This document shows positions 18,888 through 29,300 of a stretch of DNA of 64,000 nucleotides, in pieces. Within the stretch, counting starts at the first letter, position 1. Every line of letters begins with the position of its first letter. The notes under the pieces are model-generated. The model was not told where the DNA came from, did no database searches, and worked only from the letters and a program-made list of their open reading frames with translations. The position numbers and the translations under genes are program-made. Source of the stretch: Bacteroidota bacterium. Its GTDB lineage: Bacteria; Bacteroidota; Bacteroidia; Bacteroidales; Porphyromonadaceae. The stretch lies in assembly GCA_023395395.1 (NCBI GenBank), contig JAEWZH010000012.1, positions 6,068 to 70,067 on the forward strand. The letters run 5' to 3'.

Positions 18888-19555
18888 AGTTGAAAAATTT
18901 CAGACCAGTTTTGATATTCCATTAGAGGATAATGCCCTACCCCGTCAAGTAGTCGGACGGGAGTATGGTGCTGCTCCCAGTAGGCGAGCTGATTGACGGT
19001 GGGGACGATAAGGTCTTTGGTCGCCACGATTGCTTCGCTCCAAGCCAGTTTGGGCAGCGTATCATCGGAGAGATCCTTGACCCGCAGATAGGTTCCGTAT
19101 AGCTCCTCTCTCAGTTCCTCTGTACTACGGGCGGAGAAGGAGTTGAAGACGGCGAGGAGCTTTTTGCCCCCGCACATACGGCGGTTAAAACGCTCTCTAT
19201 TGGCATCGTCTAACCCCTCCAGTGTGCCACGGAAGATATCATTGGGGATACCATATCGGTCGTGCATCGGCAGGGGAGTGCCATTGATTGCCACTGCCTT
19301 GGTGGGTACGGGCAAGTGCTCTGCCAAAATATCCAGGGCCCATACACCCATGCTCCAACCTGCTACATAGACCTCTCGGTATGTATCCAATGTAGGGAGC
19401 TCTTGGGGCAGGACGGTACGATAATCATAGGCGGTGAGGTAGTCGCACCGCTCGGGGAGCTGCAGGTGCACCGCTACTTCGGGCGTGGTACCCCAGCCTG
19501 TAAAGAATATGAGGAGGCAGTCATTGCCCTCCCGGTGTATCAAATCTGTCTGCAT
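18884..19555 (-). CDS. bioG: Pimeloyl-ACP methyl ester esterase BioG (DUF452)
   Basis: 223 residues with an alpha/beta-hydrolase fold. The nucleophile elbow is GWSMG with Ser68. The family-typical opening LLIFFTGWGTTPE is present, and the late GVGHYPLMEY supplies the catalytic His. BioG removes the methyl ester after pimeloyl-ACP methyl ester is complete, ending the fatty-acid-cycle stage of biotin synthesis. It replaces BioH of E. coli. Its position between bioF and bioC supports the assignment. It overlaps bioF by 16 bp. Confidence 0.92.
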   Translation of the reverse strand: MQTDLIHREGNDCLLIFFTGWGTTPEVAVHLQLPERCDYLTAYDYRTVLPQELPTLDTYREVYVAGWSMGVWALDILAEHLPVPTKAVAINGTPLPMHDRYGIPNDIFRGTLEGLDDANRERFNRRMCGGKKLLAVFNSFSARSTEELREELYGTYLRVKDLSDDTLPKLAWSEAIVATKDLIVPTVNQLAYWEQHHTPVRLLDGVGHYPLMEYQNWSEIFQL

Positions 19556-20670
19556 AAGTCGGCTATCTTGGAAACCTCCTCCTCGGTCATGGCTGCTGTG
19601 AGCGATATCCTCAGGCGCTCGCTCCCTGCGGGCACAGTGGGCTTGCGTATGGGACGGATGTAGAAGCCTTGGCTTTGGAATCGCTCTGCCGCCCTCGTTA
19701 CTCGCTCTTCTCCGGGGACTATTATGGGGATGATCTGACTTTGGTAATCGCTCTTGAGCTGATGGTTGAAGAGCTGTATCAGGCGTCGTAGATGCGCCCT
19801 CCTCTCTTCCATCTGCACTACTTGCTCAAATATATAATGGCTCCATGCGACATTGATGGGTGGAAGTGCGGTGGAGAATATCAGTGGTCGGGCTCGACTT
19901 ACAAGGAGTTGGCGTAAGGTGTCGCTTTGAATCGAGTAGGCACCTACCGAACCGAGAGCCTTCCCGAGCGTCCCGATAAGTAGATCTACCTCTGGCAGTA
20001 GACCTAGCTGATTAGTGTACCCCAGTCCCCCTTCGCCACACACACCTACAGCATGTGCTTCGTCTACGTAGATATGGAGATGAGGGTACAACGCTTTGAG
20101 CGCCACAATCTCTCGAAGCGGAGCAAAGTCGCCATCCATACTGAATAGGCTCTCGGTGACGATCCAAATGGTCCGATAGTCGTCGGCAAATCGCTCGAGT
20201 AACCTGCGGAGGTGCTCGAGGTCATTGTGGCGGTACCTCTGGAAAGGGGCTCCCGAAAGCCTTAGCCCGTCTATGATACTGGCGTGCACCAATTTGTCTG
20301 CGATAAACAGGGTATCGGGGAGCGCCAATACCGGGATAATGCCACTATTGGCATGGTATCCGCTATCCCAGAGCAGAGCACTCTCGGCATGGTATCGCTC
20401 ACGGAGGGTCTGCTCAAACTGCCAAAAGGGCAGGTCATTGCCTGTTAGAAGACGAGACGATGCACTGGAGGGGTGGAAGTGTTTGCCCTTTTCTTCTAAA
20501 AAACTCTGCCAAAGAGGGAGCTCAAGCAATCCGAGATAATCGTTGCTATTGAGATTTAGGTATCTATTGCCTGCCAATTCGACATACTTCCCTCGGAGAG
20601 ACTGCTCGGGGATAGTGCGGTAAATACCCTCCGCTTTGCTCTGCTGAAGTGCGTCTAAGTACCTATCCAT
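19540..20670 (-). CDS. bioF: 8-amino-7-oxononanoate synthase
   Basis: 376 residues, an alpha-oxoamine synthase of PLP fold type [41 protein letters not shown] (PLP-ring Asp and His) and [13 protein letters not shown] (PLP-binding Lys) are all in the expected order. BioF condenses pimeloyl-ACP with L-alanine. It overlaps bioA by 8 bp and bioG by 16 bp. Confidence 0.96.
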   Translation of the reverse strand: MDRYLDALQQSKAEGIYRTIPEQSLRGKYVELAGNRYLNLNSNDYLGLLELPLWQSFLEEKGKHFHPSSASSRLLTGNDLPFWQFEQTLRERYHAESALLWDSGYHANSGIIPVLALPDTLFIADKLVHASIIDGLRLSGAPFQRYRHNDLEHLRRLLERFADDYRTIWIVTESLFSMDGDFAPLREIVALKALYPHLHIYVDEAHAVGVCGEGGLGYTNQLGLLPEVDLLIGTLGKALGSVGAYSIQSDTLRQLLVSRARPLIFSTALPPINVAWSHYIFEQVVQMEERRAHLRRLIQLFNHQLKSDYQSQIIPIIVPGEERVTRAAERFQSQGFYIRPIRKPTVPAGSERLRISLTAAMTEEEVSKIADLCRQI

Positions 20671-21946
20671 GGATGACGTTGATGAGTCCTTGTATCAATT
20701 TTTGTAACTCCTCATCGGTGATGGCGAGGAATGGCGGCATCAGATAGACCAGTTTGCCAAATGGGCGCACCCATATCCCTTCATTGACAAACTTGGGAAT
20801 AAGTGTTGCCATATCCACCGGTTCTTTCATCTCGACTACACCAATAGCTCCAAGTATGCGCACTTCGGCGACAGAGGGATGGCATGCAAGTGACGCAAGA
20901 CCTTGGCGAAGTTGGCTCTCTATCTCTTGGATGCGCTTTTGCCAATCTTTAGAGAGAAGCAATTCGACAGACCTCTTTGCCACAGCGCAAGCCAATGGGT
21001 TACCCATAAAGGTAGGCCCGTGCATAAAGCACCCCGCCTCTCCGCCGCAGATGGTATCGGCAATCGTCTTAGTAGTGGCGACGACCGAGAGTGTCATATA
21101 TCCGCCTGTAAGGCTCTTCCCCAGGCATATAATATCAGGGGCAATATCAGTGTGGTAGGTGGCGAGTAGCTGACCGGTCCGACCAAAGCCTGTGGCTATC
21201 TCGTCAAAGATGAGGAGACAATCGTATTGTTCCGCTAGTCTCCGAAGCTGATTGAGATACTCCGCGTGGTAGAAGTACATACCACCCGCCCCTTGTACAA
21301 TGGGTTCGACGATGATGGCAGCGATTTCCTGGCTATGCTTTTGAAGTAGATTCTCCATCGGATGTAAATCTCTTGCATCCCATTCGCCACCAAATCGGCT
21401 ACGAGGTTGAGGCACGAAGTATTGCACAGGGAGTGTGCCAGAGAAGTAGCTGTGCATACTGGTATCGGGGTCGCAAACCGACATCGCATGCCAAGTATCG
21501 CCATGGTAACCGCTTCGGATCGATACGAAGTGTCTTTTCCCTCTATTGCCCTGCGACTGCTGGTATTGTACGGCCATCTTGAGAGCGACCTCCACTGCTA
21601 CCGAACCGCTATCGGCATAGAATAGTTGATCGATACCTTCGGGGAGCACCTTATCCACCAATAGTTTGCCCAGTTCGACTGCAGGGCGGTGGGTAAATCC
21701 GCCAAACATCACGTGTGACATCTGCTCCACTTGCTTGGCAAGAGCTTGATTGAGCTCCGGCACATTGTATCCATGGAGTGCAGCCCACCACGAACTCATC
21801 CCGTCGATGAGGCGGGTGCCATCTTCTAAGATAATCGTAGAGCCCTCTGCTTTTGCCACAGGATAAACCATCAGAGGGTCTATCGTAGAGGTATAAGGAT
21901 GCCAAAGGTGTGCTCTATCCCATTGCAATAATTCGTTGGTCCTCAT
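20663..21946 (-). CDS. bioA: Adenosylmethionine-8-amino-7-oxononanoate aminotransferase
   Basis: 427 residues, a class III aminotransferase. The BioA-specific N-terminus ([16 protein letters not shown]) is followed by [14 protein letters not shown] and [30 protein letters not shown] gives the PLP-contacting Asp, and [14 protein letters not shown] contains the Schiff-base Lys. BioA makes 7,8-diaminopelargonate using S-adenosylmethionine as amino donor. It overlaps bioB by 4 bp and bioF by 8 bp. Confidence 0.97.
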   Translation of the reverse strand: MRTNELLQWDRAHLWHPYTSTIDPLMVYPVAKAEGSTIILEDGTRLIDGMSSWWAALHGYNVPELNQALAKQVEQMSHVMFGGFTHRPAVELGKLLVDKVLPEGIDQLFYADSGSVAVEVALKMAVQYQQSQGNRGKRHFVSIRSGYHGDTWHAMSVCDPDTSMHSYFSGTLPVQYFVPQPRSRFGGEWDARDLHPMENLLQKHSQEIAAIIVEPIVQGAGGMYFYHAEYLNQLRRLAEQYDCLLIFDEIATGFGRTGQLLATYHTDIAPDIICLGKSLTGGYMTLSVVATTKTIADTICGGEAGCFMHGPTFMGNPLACAVAKRSVELLLSKDWQKRIQEIESQLRQGLASLACHPSVAEVRILGAIGVVEMKEPVDMATLIPKFVNEGIWVRPFGKLVYLMPPFLAITDEELQKLIQGLINVIHG

Positions 21947-22917
21947 TTCCAGTCGGTGGCTTTGGTGGTGTCGTAACCTGCTTCGGCAAAGAGCTGCATA
22001 TCGCGCTCAGCAATTGAGGCTGTAGTGGTTAGCAGTCCGCCGGTGATGGCAGCATTGATGCCGATGTAAAGGGCTTGCTTCTGCACCTCTGTACTGAGTA
22101 GCGCTCTCCCGCCACTAAACCTCAAAAAAGCTGTCGGATTGGCTATTCTGAACATACAGATAGCGAGTAGCACCTCCTCAGTCGATAGGAGTTCTTGGTG
22201 CTCTAGTGGTGTTCCTGGCATCGGATGCAATACATTGATTGGGATGCTCTCTATACCCAATGAAGCCAAGTATAGTGCAAATTCTGCTCTCTGCTCACGA
22301 GATTCCCCCATTCCGATGATGCCTCCGCTACAGCGGCGCATCCCTACTGCTTGAGCATCGCGGAGTGTCTGTTCCTTCTCTGCCTGTGTATGTGTGGAGC
22401 AGAGTGTAGGAAAGTGGCTTGGTGCACTTTCCAGATTGCAGTGGTAGGTCGTGCACCCGGCGTTGTGCAGCTCCTCGAGTGTCTCCCGAGTTGCCAGACC
22501 TAGGGAAGCGCAGAGCTGTAAACTTGTCTCCTCTCTCAGCTTGTGATAGATAGGGATATACTTGGATGTCTCTTTTTGTGAAGGTCGTTTGCCACTCGCC
22601 ACCAAGCTGTATCGCCTGATGCCGACCTCTTCATTGTGCCTAGCCAGTGCGAGTACCTCCTCCTCAGGAAGTATAGGATAGGTGTCGCAATCCGTCTTGA
22701 AATGCCCACTCTGGGTACACCAATGACAATCTTCGCTGCATTGCCCGCTTTTGACGTTGATGATCGAGCAAGTATCAAAAGCATCTCCCGACAGAGCTCT
22801 CGTAATACGGTGACAAGCTTCATATAGCTCCTCTCGTGGCGTCTCCTCCACGATTTGGAGCAACTCCTCCACCGTCGTAATCCTCTCTCCCCCGATGATT
22901 CTTTCCGCAATATTCAT
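21943..22917 (-). CDS. bioB: Biotin synthase (radical SAM)
   Basis: 324 residues. The radical SAM cluster motif is CSEDCHWC (C-x3-C-x2-C). The partly conserved residues of the second [2Fe-2S] cluster and YHCNLESAP, typical of BioB, follow. [10 protein letters not shown] is the late BioB signature. BioB inserts sulfur into dethiobiotin. It is the first gene of the operon bioB-A-F-G-C-D, so all steps from malonyl-ACP to biotin are encoded together. Its start codon is only 15 nt from a perfect 13-bp hairpin at 22933-22968, which could control expression. Confidence 0.97.
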   Translation of the reverse strand: MNIAERIIGGERITTVEELLQIVEETPREELYEACHRITRALSGDAFDTCSIINVKSGQCSEDCHWCTQSGHFKTDCDTYPILPEEEVLALARHNEEVGIRRYSLVASGKRPSQKETSKYIPIYHKLREETSLQLCASLGLATRETLEELHNAGCTTYHCNLESAPSHFPTLCSTHTQAEKEQTLRDAQAVGMRRCSGGIIGMGESREQRAEFALYLASLGIESIPINVLHPMPGTPLEHQELLSTEEVLLAICMFRIANPTAFLRFSGGRALLSTEVQKQALYIGINAAITGGLLTTTASIAERDMQLFAEAGYDTTKATDWK

Positions 22918-22921
22918 TCGT

Positions 22922-22968
22922 GTAAAATAAAAGGGTGTGCCTAGGCATGTATCAACCTAGGCACACCC
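22922..22968 (-). terminator. Intrinsic terminator or attenuator immediately before bioB
   Basis: On the minus strand a perfect 13-bp inverted repeat (GGGTGTGCCTAGG at 22956-22968, complement at 22933-22945) with a 10-nt loop is followed by TTTTATTTT. It lies 14 bp after the stop of the 101-aa gene, and the T-rich tail ends just before the bioB ATG (22917). There is no room for a promoter between hairpin and bioB. Either transcription reads through it conditionally, or the hairpin lies in the bioB leader. Confidence 0.75.
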
Positions 22969-22982
22969 ATGTATAAGCATGT

Positions 22983-23288
22983 CTAAATAGGTGTAGCAGG
23001 AACTACTATTTTGACCTCTGTGGGAGCTATGAGGAGCTCCTCCTGTAGATCAGGTGGCATTGAATCAAAATACTCTTGCCCCTTGATTTGTGCTACCACT
23101 ACTCTCCGTCCTACAAGGAGTGAAAGTAGAGCATTAGAGCATTTGAGCGCAATACGCTCTACCACATTGGCACGCAATTGCCCGATATTCACCACCATTT
23201 TGATGGAGTGAAAAGAGGCGGCTGCATTTCTACTCCAGCGTGTGAAGCGGAATGCCTGTTTTTGACCAATGGACTTATGCTCCAGCAT
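22983..23288 (-). CDS. Small conserved Bacteroidales protein, function unknown
   Basis: 101 residues with a basic N-terminal half (KQAFRFTRWSRNAAASFHSIKMVVNIGQLRANVVERIALKC) and a hydrophobic, acidic second half. The pattern of a basic FxRWSRxAxAxFxSxxxxVxIGxLxxxV opening is one I associate with short uncharacterised proteins of Bacteroidales. It has no signal peptide and no catalytic motif. It lies 24 bp after the peptide transporter stop and just before the bioB hairpin, so it is probably co-transcribed with the transporter. The function is unknown. Confidence 0.6.
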   Translation of the reverse strand: MLEHKSIGQKQAFRFTRWSRNAAASFHSIKMVVNIGQLRANVVERIALKCSNALLSLLVGRRVVVAQIKGQEYFDSMPPDLQEELLIAPTEVKIVVPATPI

Positions 23289-23312
23289 TACCTATTCAAT
23301 AGTTGTCTAAAA

Positions 23313-24890
23313 TTACTTAGTAACCTTTTCCAGCCACTTTATCATATAGAGCATCACTCCCATAGAAAGTAAACAGAAGCCGGCAAATACAGCCCAAGTC
23401 ATCCATTGTTGTGGGAAGCGATTTAGCATGGTTACTCCGAGTGCAATGAATAAGTTTCCGATAGCAGTCGCAGTCAGCCATAGACCTTGGCAAATACCTT
23501 GAAGATGCTTTGGTGCGATTTTAGAAACAAACGACAACCCAAGAGGAGAAATAAATAATTCTGCAGTAGTTAGGAAGAAGTAAGTTATGATAAGAACCCA
23601 CGGACTTGCTTTCATTGCATCTCGGATATTGACATCCCATGAGACAAATTCCTTTGCAGATGGGTAATTAAATGACACTGCTACTATCGCAAGGAAGATA
23701 TATGCTGTAGCTGCTATAAACATACCAATAGCAATTTTGCGAGGAGTGCTTATTTCTTTGCCTCTCTTAGCCAATCTTCCAAAGAACCACATGATAAGCG
23801 GAGTCAGAAGAATTACGAATCCAGGGTTAATCGCTTGCCATATCTCAGGAGCTACACTTGTCGTCTTGACAAAGTCTCTCGCAAATACAGACAGTGACTG
23901 TCCATTTTGGTGGAAAGAGAACCAGAAGAAGGCGGCAACGCCTAAGACAGCAAATAATGCGTACAATCTTTGCTTGATTTCTGTTGCTTGTGCCTGTTTT
24001 TCTTCAGGAGTGTATTCAACGACTAACTTTTTGTCTTTCTTAGCCGGATTAGGAAGAGACTTCTTCGTTAATAAGAAAATGGTCAATGACAGCAACATAG
24101 CAACTACAGATGCGACAAACGAATAGTGAACACCTGTGTTGAAAACTTCCAAGTAGCTTTGACAGAAGTCTGCCATTTGATCTGCTGCGATTGGCTGTGG
24201 ATTTATCTGAACTTTAGTTGCAAGTTCATTTAGATTGCTCATATCGATAGGAGTCATTTCTGCCGCTTTTCCAATATACTTATGACAGAGAGCAGGAAGG
24301 TCGGCATTGTAGGTGAATCCGTTTCTCCCTAACCACCAGCTGCGGAGCGTAGGTGCAATGAAAGGAGCAATCAAACCTCCGATGTTTATAAATACATAGA
24401 AAATTTGGAATCCGGCATCACGTTTGTCTTTGGCGATCTTCAAAGCAGCTTCGCCTTTTTTCGCAGCTTCTGCTTCAAAATTGTCGTACATCTGACCGAC
24501 GATTGCTTGAAGGTTACCTTTGAATAAACCATTACCGGCAGCAATGATAAACAAAGTCACACAAGTAAAGGGTAATAACCAACCAATATTAGTCGATGTC
24601 GATAAGATAGGGATGGAAAGCAACCCATAACCGATTGCCATCACAATCAATCCGGATATAATGGTACCCTTGTAGTTTTGTGTCCTATCTGCAATGATAC
24701 CTCCAGGCAAGCTCAATACATATATCAAGAAGTAGAAGACAGCATAAATCCAGCCCGAGATTTCATCGCTGATACCGAATTTAGAGGATAAAAATAACAG
24801 TAAAACTGCATTCATAATGTAGTAGCCGAAGCGCTCCCCCATGTTGCTCAGGGCAGCCGCTACTAATCCCTTAGGATGATCTTTGAACAT
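23313..24890 (-). CDS. Proton-dependent peptide transporter (POT/PTR family MFS)
   Basis: 525 residues with about 12-14 hydrophobic helices. The N-terminal helix reads SNMGERFGYY, corresponding to the POT ExxERFxYY motif. The first Glu position is Asn16, while Glu19 and Arg20 are kept. GGIIADR is the MFS loop 2-3 motif. A long soluble stretch (about 200-235 and 290-310) separates helices. It imports di- and tripeptides with protons across the inner membrane. A near-identical 18-bp box upstream (24917-24938 region) is shared, at the same 30-nt spacing, with the M20 dipeptidase gene at 55078-56457. Confidence 0.92.
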   Translation of the reverse strand: MFKDHPKGLVAAALSNMGERFGYYIMNAVLLLFLSSKFGISDEISGWIYAVFYFLIYVLSLPGGIIADRTQNYKGTIISGLIVMAIGYGLLSIPILSTSTNIGWLLPFTCVTLFIIAAGNGLFKGNLQAIVGQMYDNFEAEAAKKGEAALKIAKDKRDAGFQIFYVFINIGGLIAPFIAPTLRSWWLGRNGFTYNADLPALCHKYIGKAAEMTPIDMSNLNELATKVQINPQPIAADQMADFCQSYLEVFNTGVHYSFVASVVAMLLSLTIFLLTKKSLPNPAKKDKKLVVEYTPEEKQAQATEIKQRLYALFAVLGVAAFFWFSFHQNGQSLSVFARDFVKTTSVAPEIWQAINPGFVILLTPLIMWFFGRLAKRGKEISTPRKIAIGMFIAATAYIFLAIVAVSFNYPSAKEFVSWDVNIRDAMKASPWVLIITYFFLTTAELFISPLGLSFVSKIAPKHLQGICQGLWLTATAIGNLFIALGVTMLNRFPQQWMTWAVFAGFCLLSMGVMLYMIKWLEKVTK

Positions 24891-24920
24891 GTTGTAAAAT
24901 GTTTATCAGTTATTATTAAG

Positions 24921-24938
24921 TTAAATATTGTCTGTCAC
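24921..24938 (-). promoter_or_regulatory. Shared upstream box of the peptide transporter
   Basis: Read on the minus strand, GTGACAGACAATATTTAA ends exactly 30 nt before the transporter ATG. The same box, with 17 of 18 bases identical, lies 30 nt before the M20 dipeptidase. It may be a promoter or operator shared by peptide-use genes. Confidence 0.5.
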
Positions 24939-26020
24939 TGGTTGATTTCCCTTACTTCTTTGAGCCCGCCATTGCTGGTGTAAAATGTTACCGATGCGCT
25001 CTTGCCTTTGGTGGTGAATAGTACCATATCTAGTGCTTCCAGACTCCCCAGCTGAGCTACGGGGATTTCCTGAACGAGCATGCGCTCTCCTCGGAAAGTC
25101 ACAGTCGCCTTTACCAATCCGGGAGTACGATAAGTGACGCCCTTCTCCAATCGCTTCTGGAGCCTAATGAGGTCGCGCTCCTCCAGCTGAGGTGCCTGCT
25201 CAATAATCTCAATGTCGAGGTAAATAGGTTCGCCTCGTAGGTCGTCGCTAGGCAATAGTCCTACCTGCTCGGAGAAGCGAGCCACCACATGGCGCCCCTC
25301 TTCTGTCGCTGATAGATTTGTTACCACCTCCACGCCTTCAGCGCTTTGCCGGGTGCCATTGAATAGCTCTACAAAAGCACGCTCTTTCTGATCTAGCCGA
25401 TCCACGGCAATCTTGAGCGCTTGCCCATCGGCAAATGGCTGCTCAGACTCCCCGCTTATCACCAAATTGCGACTCTCTCGAGTGCGGTAAATCTCGTCGG
25501 CAAGGATCTGTGCTTTGGCAGCAGTCGTAGTCGCTTGGATATACTCAGGAGGCAGCATCCGATAGAGTTGGTTGTCGGTGCTACTAATGATTGGCTTTTT
25601 TGTCGCCGGTATTTGTGCAATCACGGGGGTATCGCCATTGATTCCGACCAGTATGCCTTCCTCGGTCAGAGAGACATTGGTGGCTGTGCTATTTTTTTTG
25701 AAGTCGATAGAATACCTTTGGTCTGGGTCAGGTACACCGTAGGCTCCTAGTTTTAGACCATTGATATGATAATATGTAGCTGGTTCAATAATCGCATCGC
25801 GAGTTCCGAGAAATCGCTCGGCATAGAGAGAAAGCTCTCCCGGCTGCTCTACCACCCTCTCTAGCTCTACCTCTAAATATAGCTTGGTGAGTGGCAGCGC
25901 GTATACGACTCTATTGTCGTTAAGAGCCGCTACATTGTACCGCTCTACCCTCTGAGCTGCACTGCTGCCCCAGAGCACAAACGATACGATAAGCGCCACA
26001 AAAATCCTATTTGTTCTCAT
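24935..26020 (-). CDS. DUF4831 family secreted protein
   Basis: 361 residues from the ATG at 26020; the frame is open to 26152, but only from 26020 is there a proper signal peptide (MRTNRIFVALIVSFVLWGSSAAQ). A strong promoter lies 31 bp upstream. The sequence (YALPLTKLYLEVELERV, YAERFLG, TEEGILVGIN, ESRNLVISGES...FADG) matches my recollection of the DUF4831 family of Bacteroidetes envelope proteins. No enzymatic motif is seen. Its minus-strand neighbours downstream are the peptide transporter and the biotin operon. Confidence 0.75.
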   Translation of the reverse strand: MRTNRIFVALIVSFVLWGSSAAQRVERYNVAALNDNRVVYALPLTKLYLEVELERVVEQPGELSLYAERFLGTRDAIIEPATYYHINGLKLGAYGVPDPDQRYSIDFKKNSTATNVSLTEEGILVGINGDTPVIAQIPATKKPIISSTDNQLYRMLPPEYIQATTTAAKAQILADEIYRTRESRNLVISGESEQPFADGQALKIAVDRLDQKERAFVELFNGTRQSAEGVEVVTNLSATEEGRHVVARFSEQVGLLPSDDLRGEPIYLDIEIIEQAPQLEERDLIRLQKRLEKGVTYRTPGLVKATVTFRGERMLVQEIPVAQLGSLEALDMVLFTTKGKSASVTFYTSNGGLKEVREINQ

Positions 26021-26050
26021 CACAATTGACTTCAAAACACAGATTACCGA

Positions 26051-26079
26051 CAAATATAACAAAAATTTACTAGCTTCAA
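26051..26079 (-). promoter_or_regulatory. Promoter of the DUF4831 gene
   Basis: On the minus strand TTG (26079-26077), an 18-nt spacer and TATATTTG (26058-26051) match the Bacteroidetes pattern 31 nt before the chosen ATG. This supports the start at 26020 over the longer frame. Confidence 0.65.
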
Positions 26080-26130
26080 GGCATAGAAACAGATAGAATA
26101 GGGTGAATTTATCTGCGGAGCTTGATGCTA

Positions 26131-26220
26131 AAATCTCCTCTATAGAAAACATTTCTCTCCTCTATAGAGCCGTCACGGTGGCTCTATAGAGGAGAGAAAT
26201 GTTTTCTATAGAGGAGATTT
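26131..26220. repeat. Long perfect inverted repeat with four CTCTATAGA modules
   Basis: Two perfectly complementary 41-nt arms (26131-26171 and 26180-26220) surround an 8-nt spacer. Each arm carries two copies of a CTCCTCTATAGA module, so the element is itself repetitive. It lies between the alpha-2-macroglobulin stop and the DUF4831 promoter. It belongs to the CTCTATAGAG family found at several intergenic sites in the window. It can form a very stable hairpin on either strand, though no T-tract follows. Confidence 0.9.
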
Positions 26221-26231
26221 ATGTGCTCTAG

Positions 26232-26307
26232 GTGTCTACTATTTCAGGAGAGGACAAGGACAATTACCTATAAGTCTTGCATCTTCTGAGTGTCTACTAT
26301 TTCAGGA
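26232..26307. repeat. Direct repeat GTGTCTACTATTTCAGGA, two copies 58 bp apart
   Basis: Identical 18-bp copies lie at 26232-26249 and 26290-26307. The second contains the stop codon of the alpha-2-macroglobulin gene (26297-26299), so the gene's 3' end is duplicated just downstream. Confidence 0.85.
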
Positions 26308-29300
26308 TGGAGACATCTTTTTTCATTAAGGAATTACCAATCTCTATCGTGCCTCCTGAGGAGTTGCCTGCATACTCGGGAGCGTAGTAGCTTTGTATTT
26401 GAGCTGGGCCGTAGGTAAAGTGTCCGCTCTGGCTGGCTACCGCCTCAATCTCTATCTGATGGCGACCGCGTGGTAACCAGTCGATGTAAAGACGATCCTC
26501 CGTATCTCTACGGCTATAGTGCCACCAGAAACGATCCCCACGTCCATAGCCTTCAAATTGATAACCAAATTCTGAGGTCGCTGGGCGAGGATCGACGAGG
26601 GTCACGAGACTAAGATCTTGCTCCGTCTCGATGAGGTAGCGTACAATCAGCTTGTCTCCCTTTTCGGCATGTTCAGCGAGGGCAAAGGTTTGGTTACCTT
26701 GGCTATCCACTTGACGAACGAAGATTTGTTTCTCGACCTTTAGTTTATCACCTGTCGGAGTTGCCTTGGCACTTGGTTCAGTCACCAGATAGCTGAGTCC
26801 TCCAAAGATGTAGTCACTCTCCACTCCACTCCAGCTAATGGTCAGCTGATCTGCCTTGGCAGGATACTCCATGGTGACTGCGCCTGTAATCTGCTCTTCA
26901 GGGGTGAGATGGTAGCGCTGCCCGGCAATCTGTAGGGCGGCATCCGGAGCAATGCGTGTCGGTTTTACTTTGTCTAAGATTGCCTCGACGACATCTAGTA
27001 TGCCACGATCGTACCAAAGGGTATTTTGCTTGACTTGGAGGGCAAACTTGACCACCTCTTCACCCACCTGCTGCTCATCCTTTTGGAGGAACATCATGAG
27101 GGTGAGCTTTTCATCGTCATTGAAAGTGTACCGACTGCGATCTTGGACAAACTGACGTACCTCCTTATACTGTGACTTGCTCTCATAGAGGCGACAGTAC
27201 TCGGCGTACCTGAGCATCGTGCTATTAGAGGAGCTTTGATAATTCCTGTGTAGTGCCTCCACTTGTTCTTTCATTGGCTTACCGAAGTCAGGTAGCTTAC
27301 GCCCATAGTCGTGGGCAATCAGTGCATAGCCTACGAAGTCGCGATAATAACTCTTTTCTCTCATGAGCTCTTGCTCGAGGAAAGTGAGCGAACGCTCCAA
27401 TTGCAGCTTTAGTTCGCTATTCTCTATACTGAGTCTTCCAAGCGATGCCAACACATAGTGGGTGAGCCAAGGAGAGGGCTGACGGAAGTAATTACTAAAG
27501 TAAAAACCTCCTGTCTCTATCGCATGAGCGAGGATGGTCTGCTCCATCGCTGACAACCTCTCTTGTAGCTTCGCCTCATCGGTGATGAACTTATAGAAGT
27601 CGGCTAAGCTCTTAGGATCAGCCATGCGATCCATCCAAGTGCTTGGCTTACGCTCTACTTGCTCTAACTTGCTGGCGGCATGCTTGAGTTCTACGACAAA
27701 ATCCGGGTGCTGGATGAGGTAGCTCTGTAGGCGGCTATAGACGGTATAGTAATGGACAGCACCGAAGAACCCAAGTTCGTTGATGTTGATGTTGCGATGG
27801 CTTTGTGACAGTTTACTGAGAAGCAACTGGATGGGGTCAAGATAGAGTTGTAGGGTAAGCGGGCTGCTGGATAGCTCCATCTTGGGAAGCAACAGGCTGA
27901 CCTCGCTTTGCTTGTACACCGAGATAGGCTGTGCCACTGTGTAGGTCGATAGGTTACTCCTCAGTGGAATAATCCGCTCGACACCATCCATCATATCACC
28001 GGCCACTACCCTACCCTGCAGCTTGAGCTCCTCGCTTTCAGATGCTTGGATATAAAATGGTACGGCAATGCTCCCTTGGGCAGGGACTTGGACTGTCCCC
28101 TTGGCTATTTGATCTCTATCGTTATTGATATAATAGTGTGCCGTGATGAGCTTGTCGCTTGTATTCCTCAGAAGAGCTTCGCCCTCCAGTTCATCCCCCC
28201 AAGTGAGGAATCGAGGCGTAGATAGCTCTATACTGAGTGGGGAGTAGACCTCAAAGGTCGCCTCGTCCATCACCTGCTCCTTGAGATCTGTAGAGAAGGC
28301 ATATAGCTTGGTGATGTACTTGGTCTGGGTATCTGGCATCTTGAAAGAGAGATGAACCTCGCCACGCTTGTCGGTCAGGAGCAGCGCAGAGAAGTAAGCT
28401 GTCTCCACGAAGTTGGAACGTAGTGGAGCATCCTCTCCTGTGCCATTGGCATCAGCGACTGCGACACTCTCGGCTAATACAGCTAGCTCTTCAACCCCGA
28501 GACCATGGCTCTTAGCGTACATTGCTCGTGGCTGAGCAATGAACATCGGCTCCGGGGAAGAAATCAAGCTCCAAAAATAACTGCTCCCGGCAGCATCTGC
28601 CACAGCCTTATCGAATACAGTAACGATGACTGGGACATGGGCGAGCGGTTTGCCTGCCTTATCCAATACCTGTACACGCTTATCAAAGTTAGCACCGGGG
28701 AGGAATGGCTCCTCAAACGAAAATCCCACAAAGCTCGCCTTCCTCTCCTTGGTTCCCTCCTCATTCAGTTCGATTCGCTCCGAAGCCTCCTCCATATACC
28801 GTAGAGCAAAGAGGGTGATTGCCCCAGAAGCCTCCTCTGGGATGGATAGGCGTTGCAATTGCCCTGCCTTTGTCCGGAGTAGTCGTCGCTCTTTCACGAT
28901 GCCCTGTTGTTCCAATATGCAGGTAATTGGTAGGTCATAGCTACTGCCGTAGAGTATCTCGCCCGACTCCAGTCGGACTGCCCAAAGGAGGTGCTCCCCT
29001 ACCAGCTTCTGATCCTTAGAGCCGTAGAAGTAGACGGGCTCTGTCTCCTTTACTTGCAGTTTGCCATAGCCATCAGTGGTGTAGATGCGGATACTATAGG
29101 TGCCACTGGCGAGCTGAGGGAGAGAGAATACCTTATCACCCTCTATCGGAAGCTCACCAAGCGCAATGGTATCTCGTTGATTGACCAGCTGTGCGTAGAG
29201 ATGGCGCTGAGCCAGATTGCCCAATAATCTCTTGGTATAGGGTTGATCCTTTGTCGAAAGCGTGAAGTGCTCCTTATTCTGCTTATTCCCCCTCGATAGG

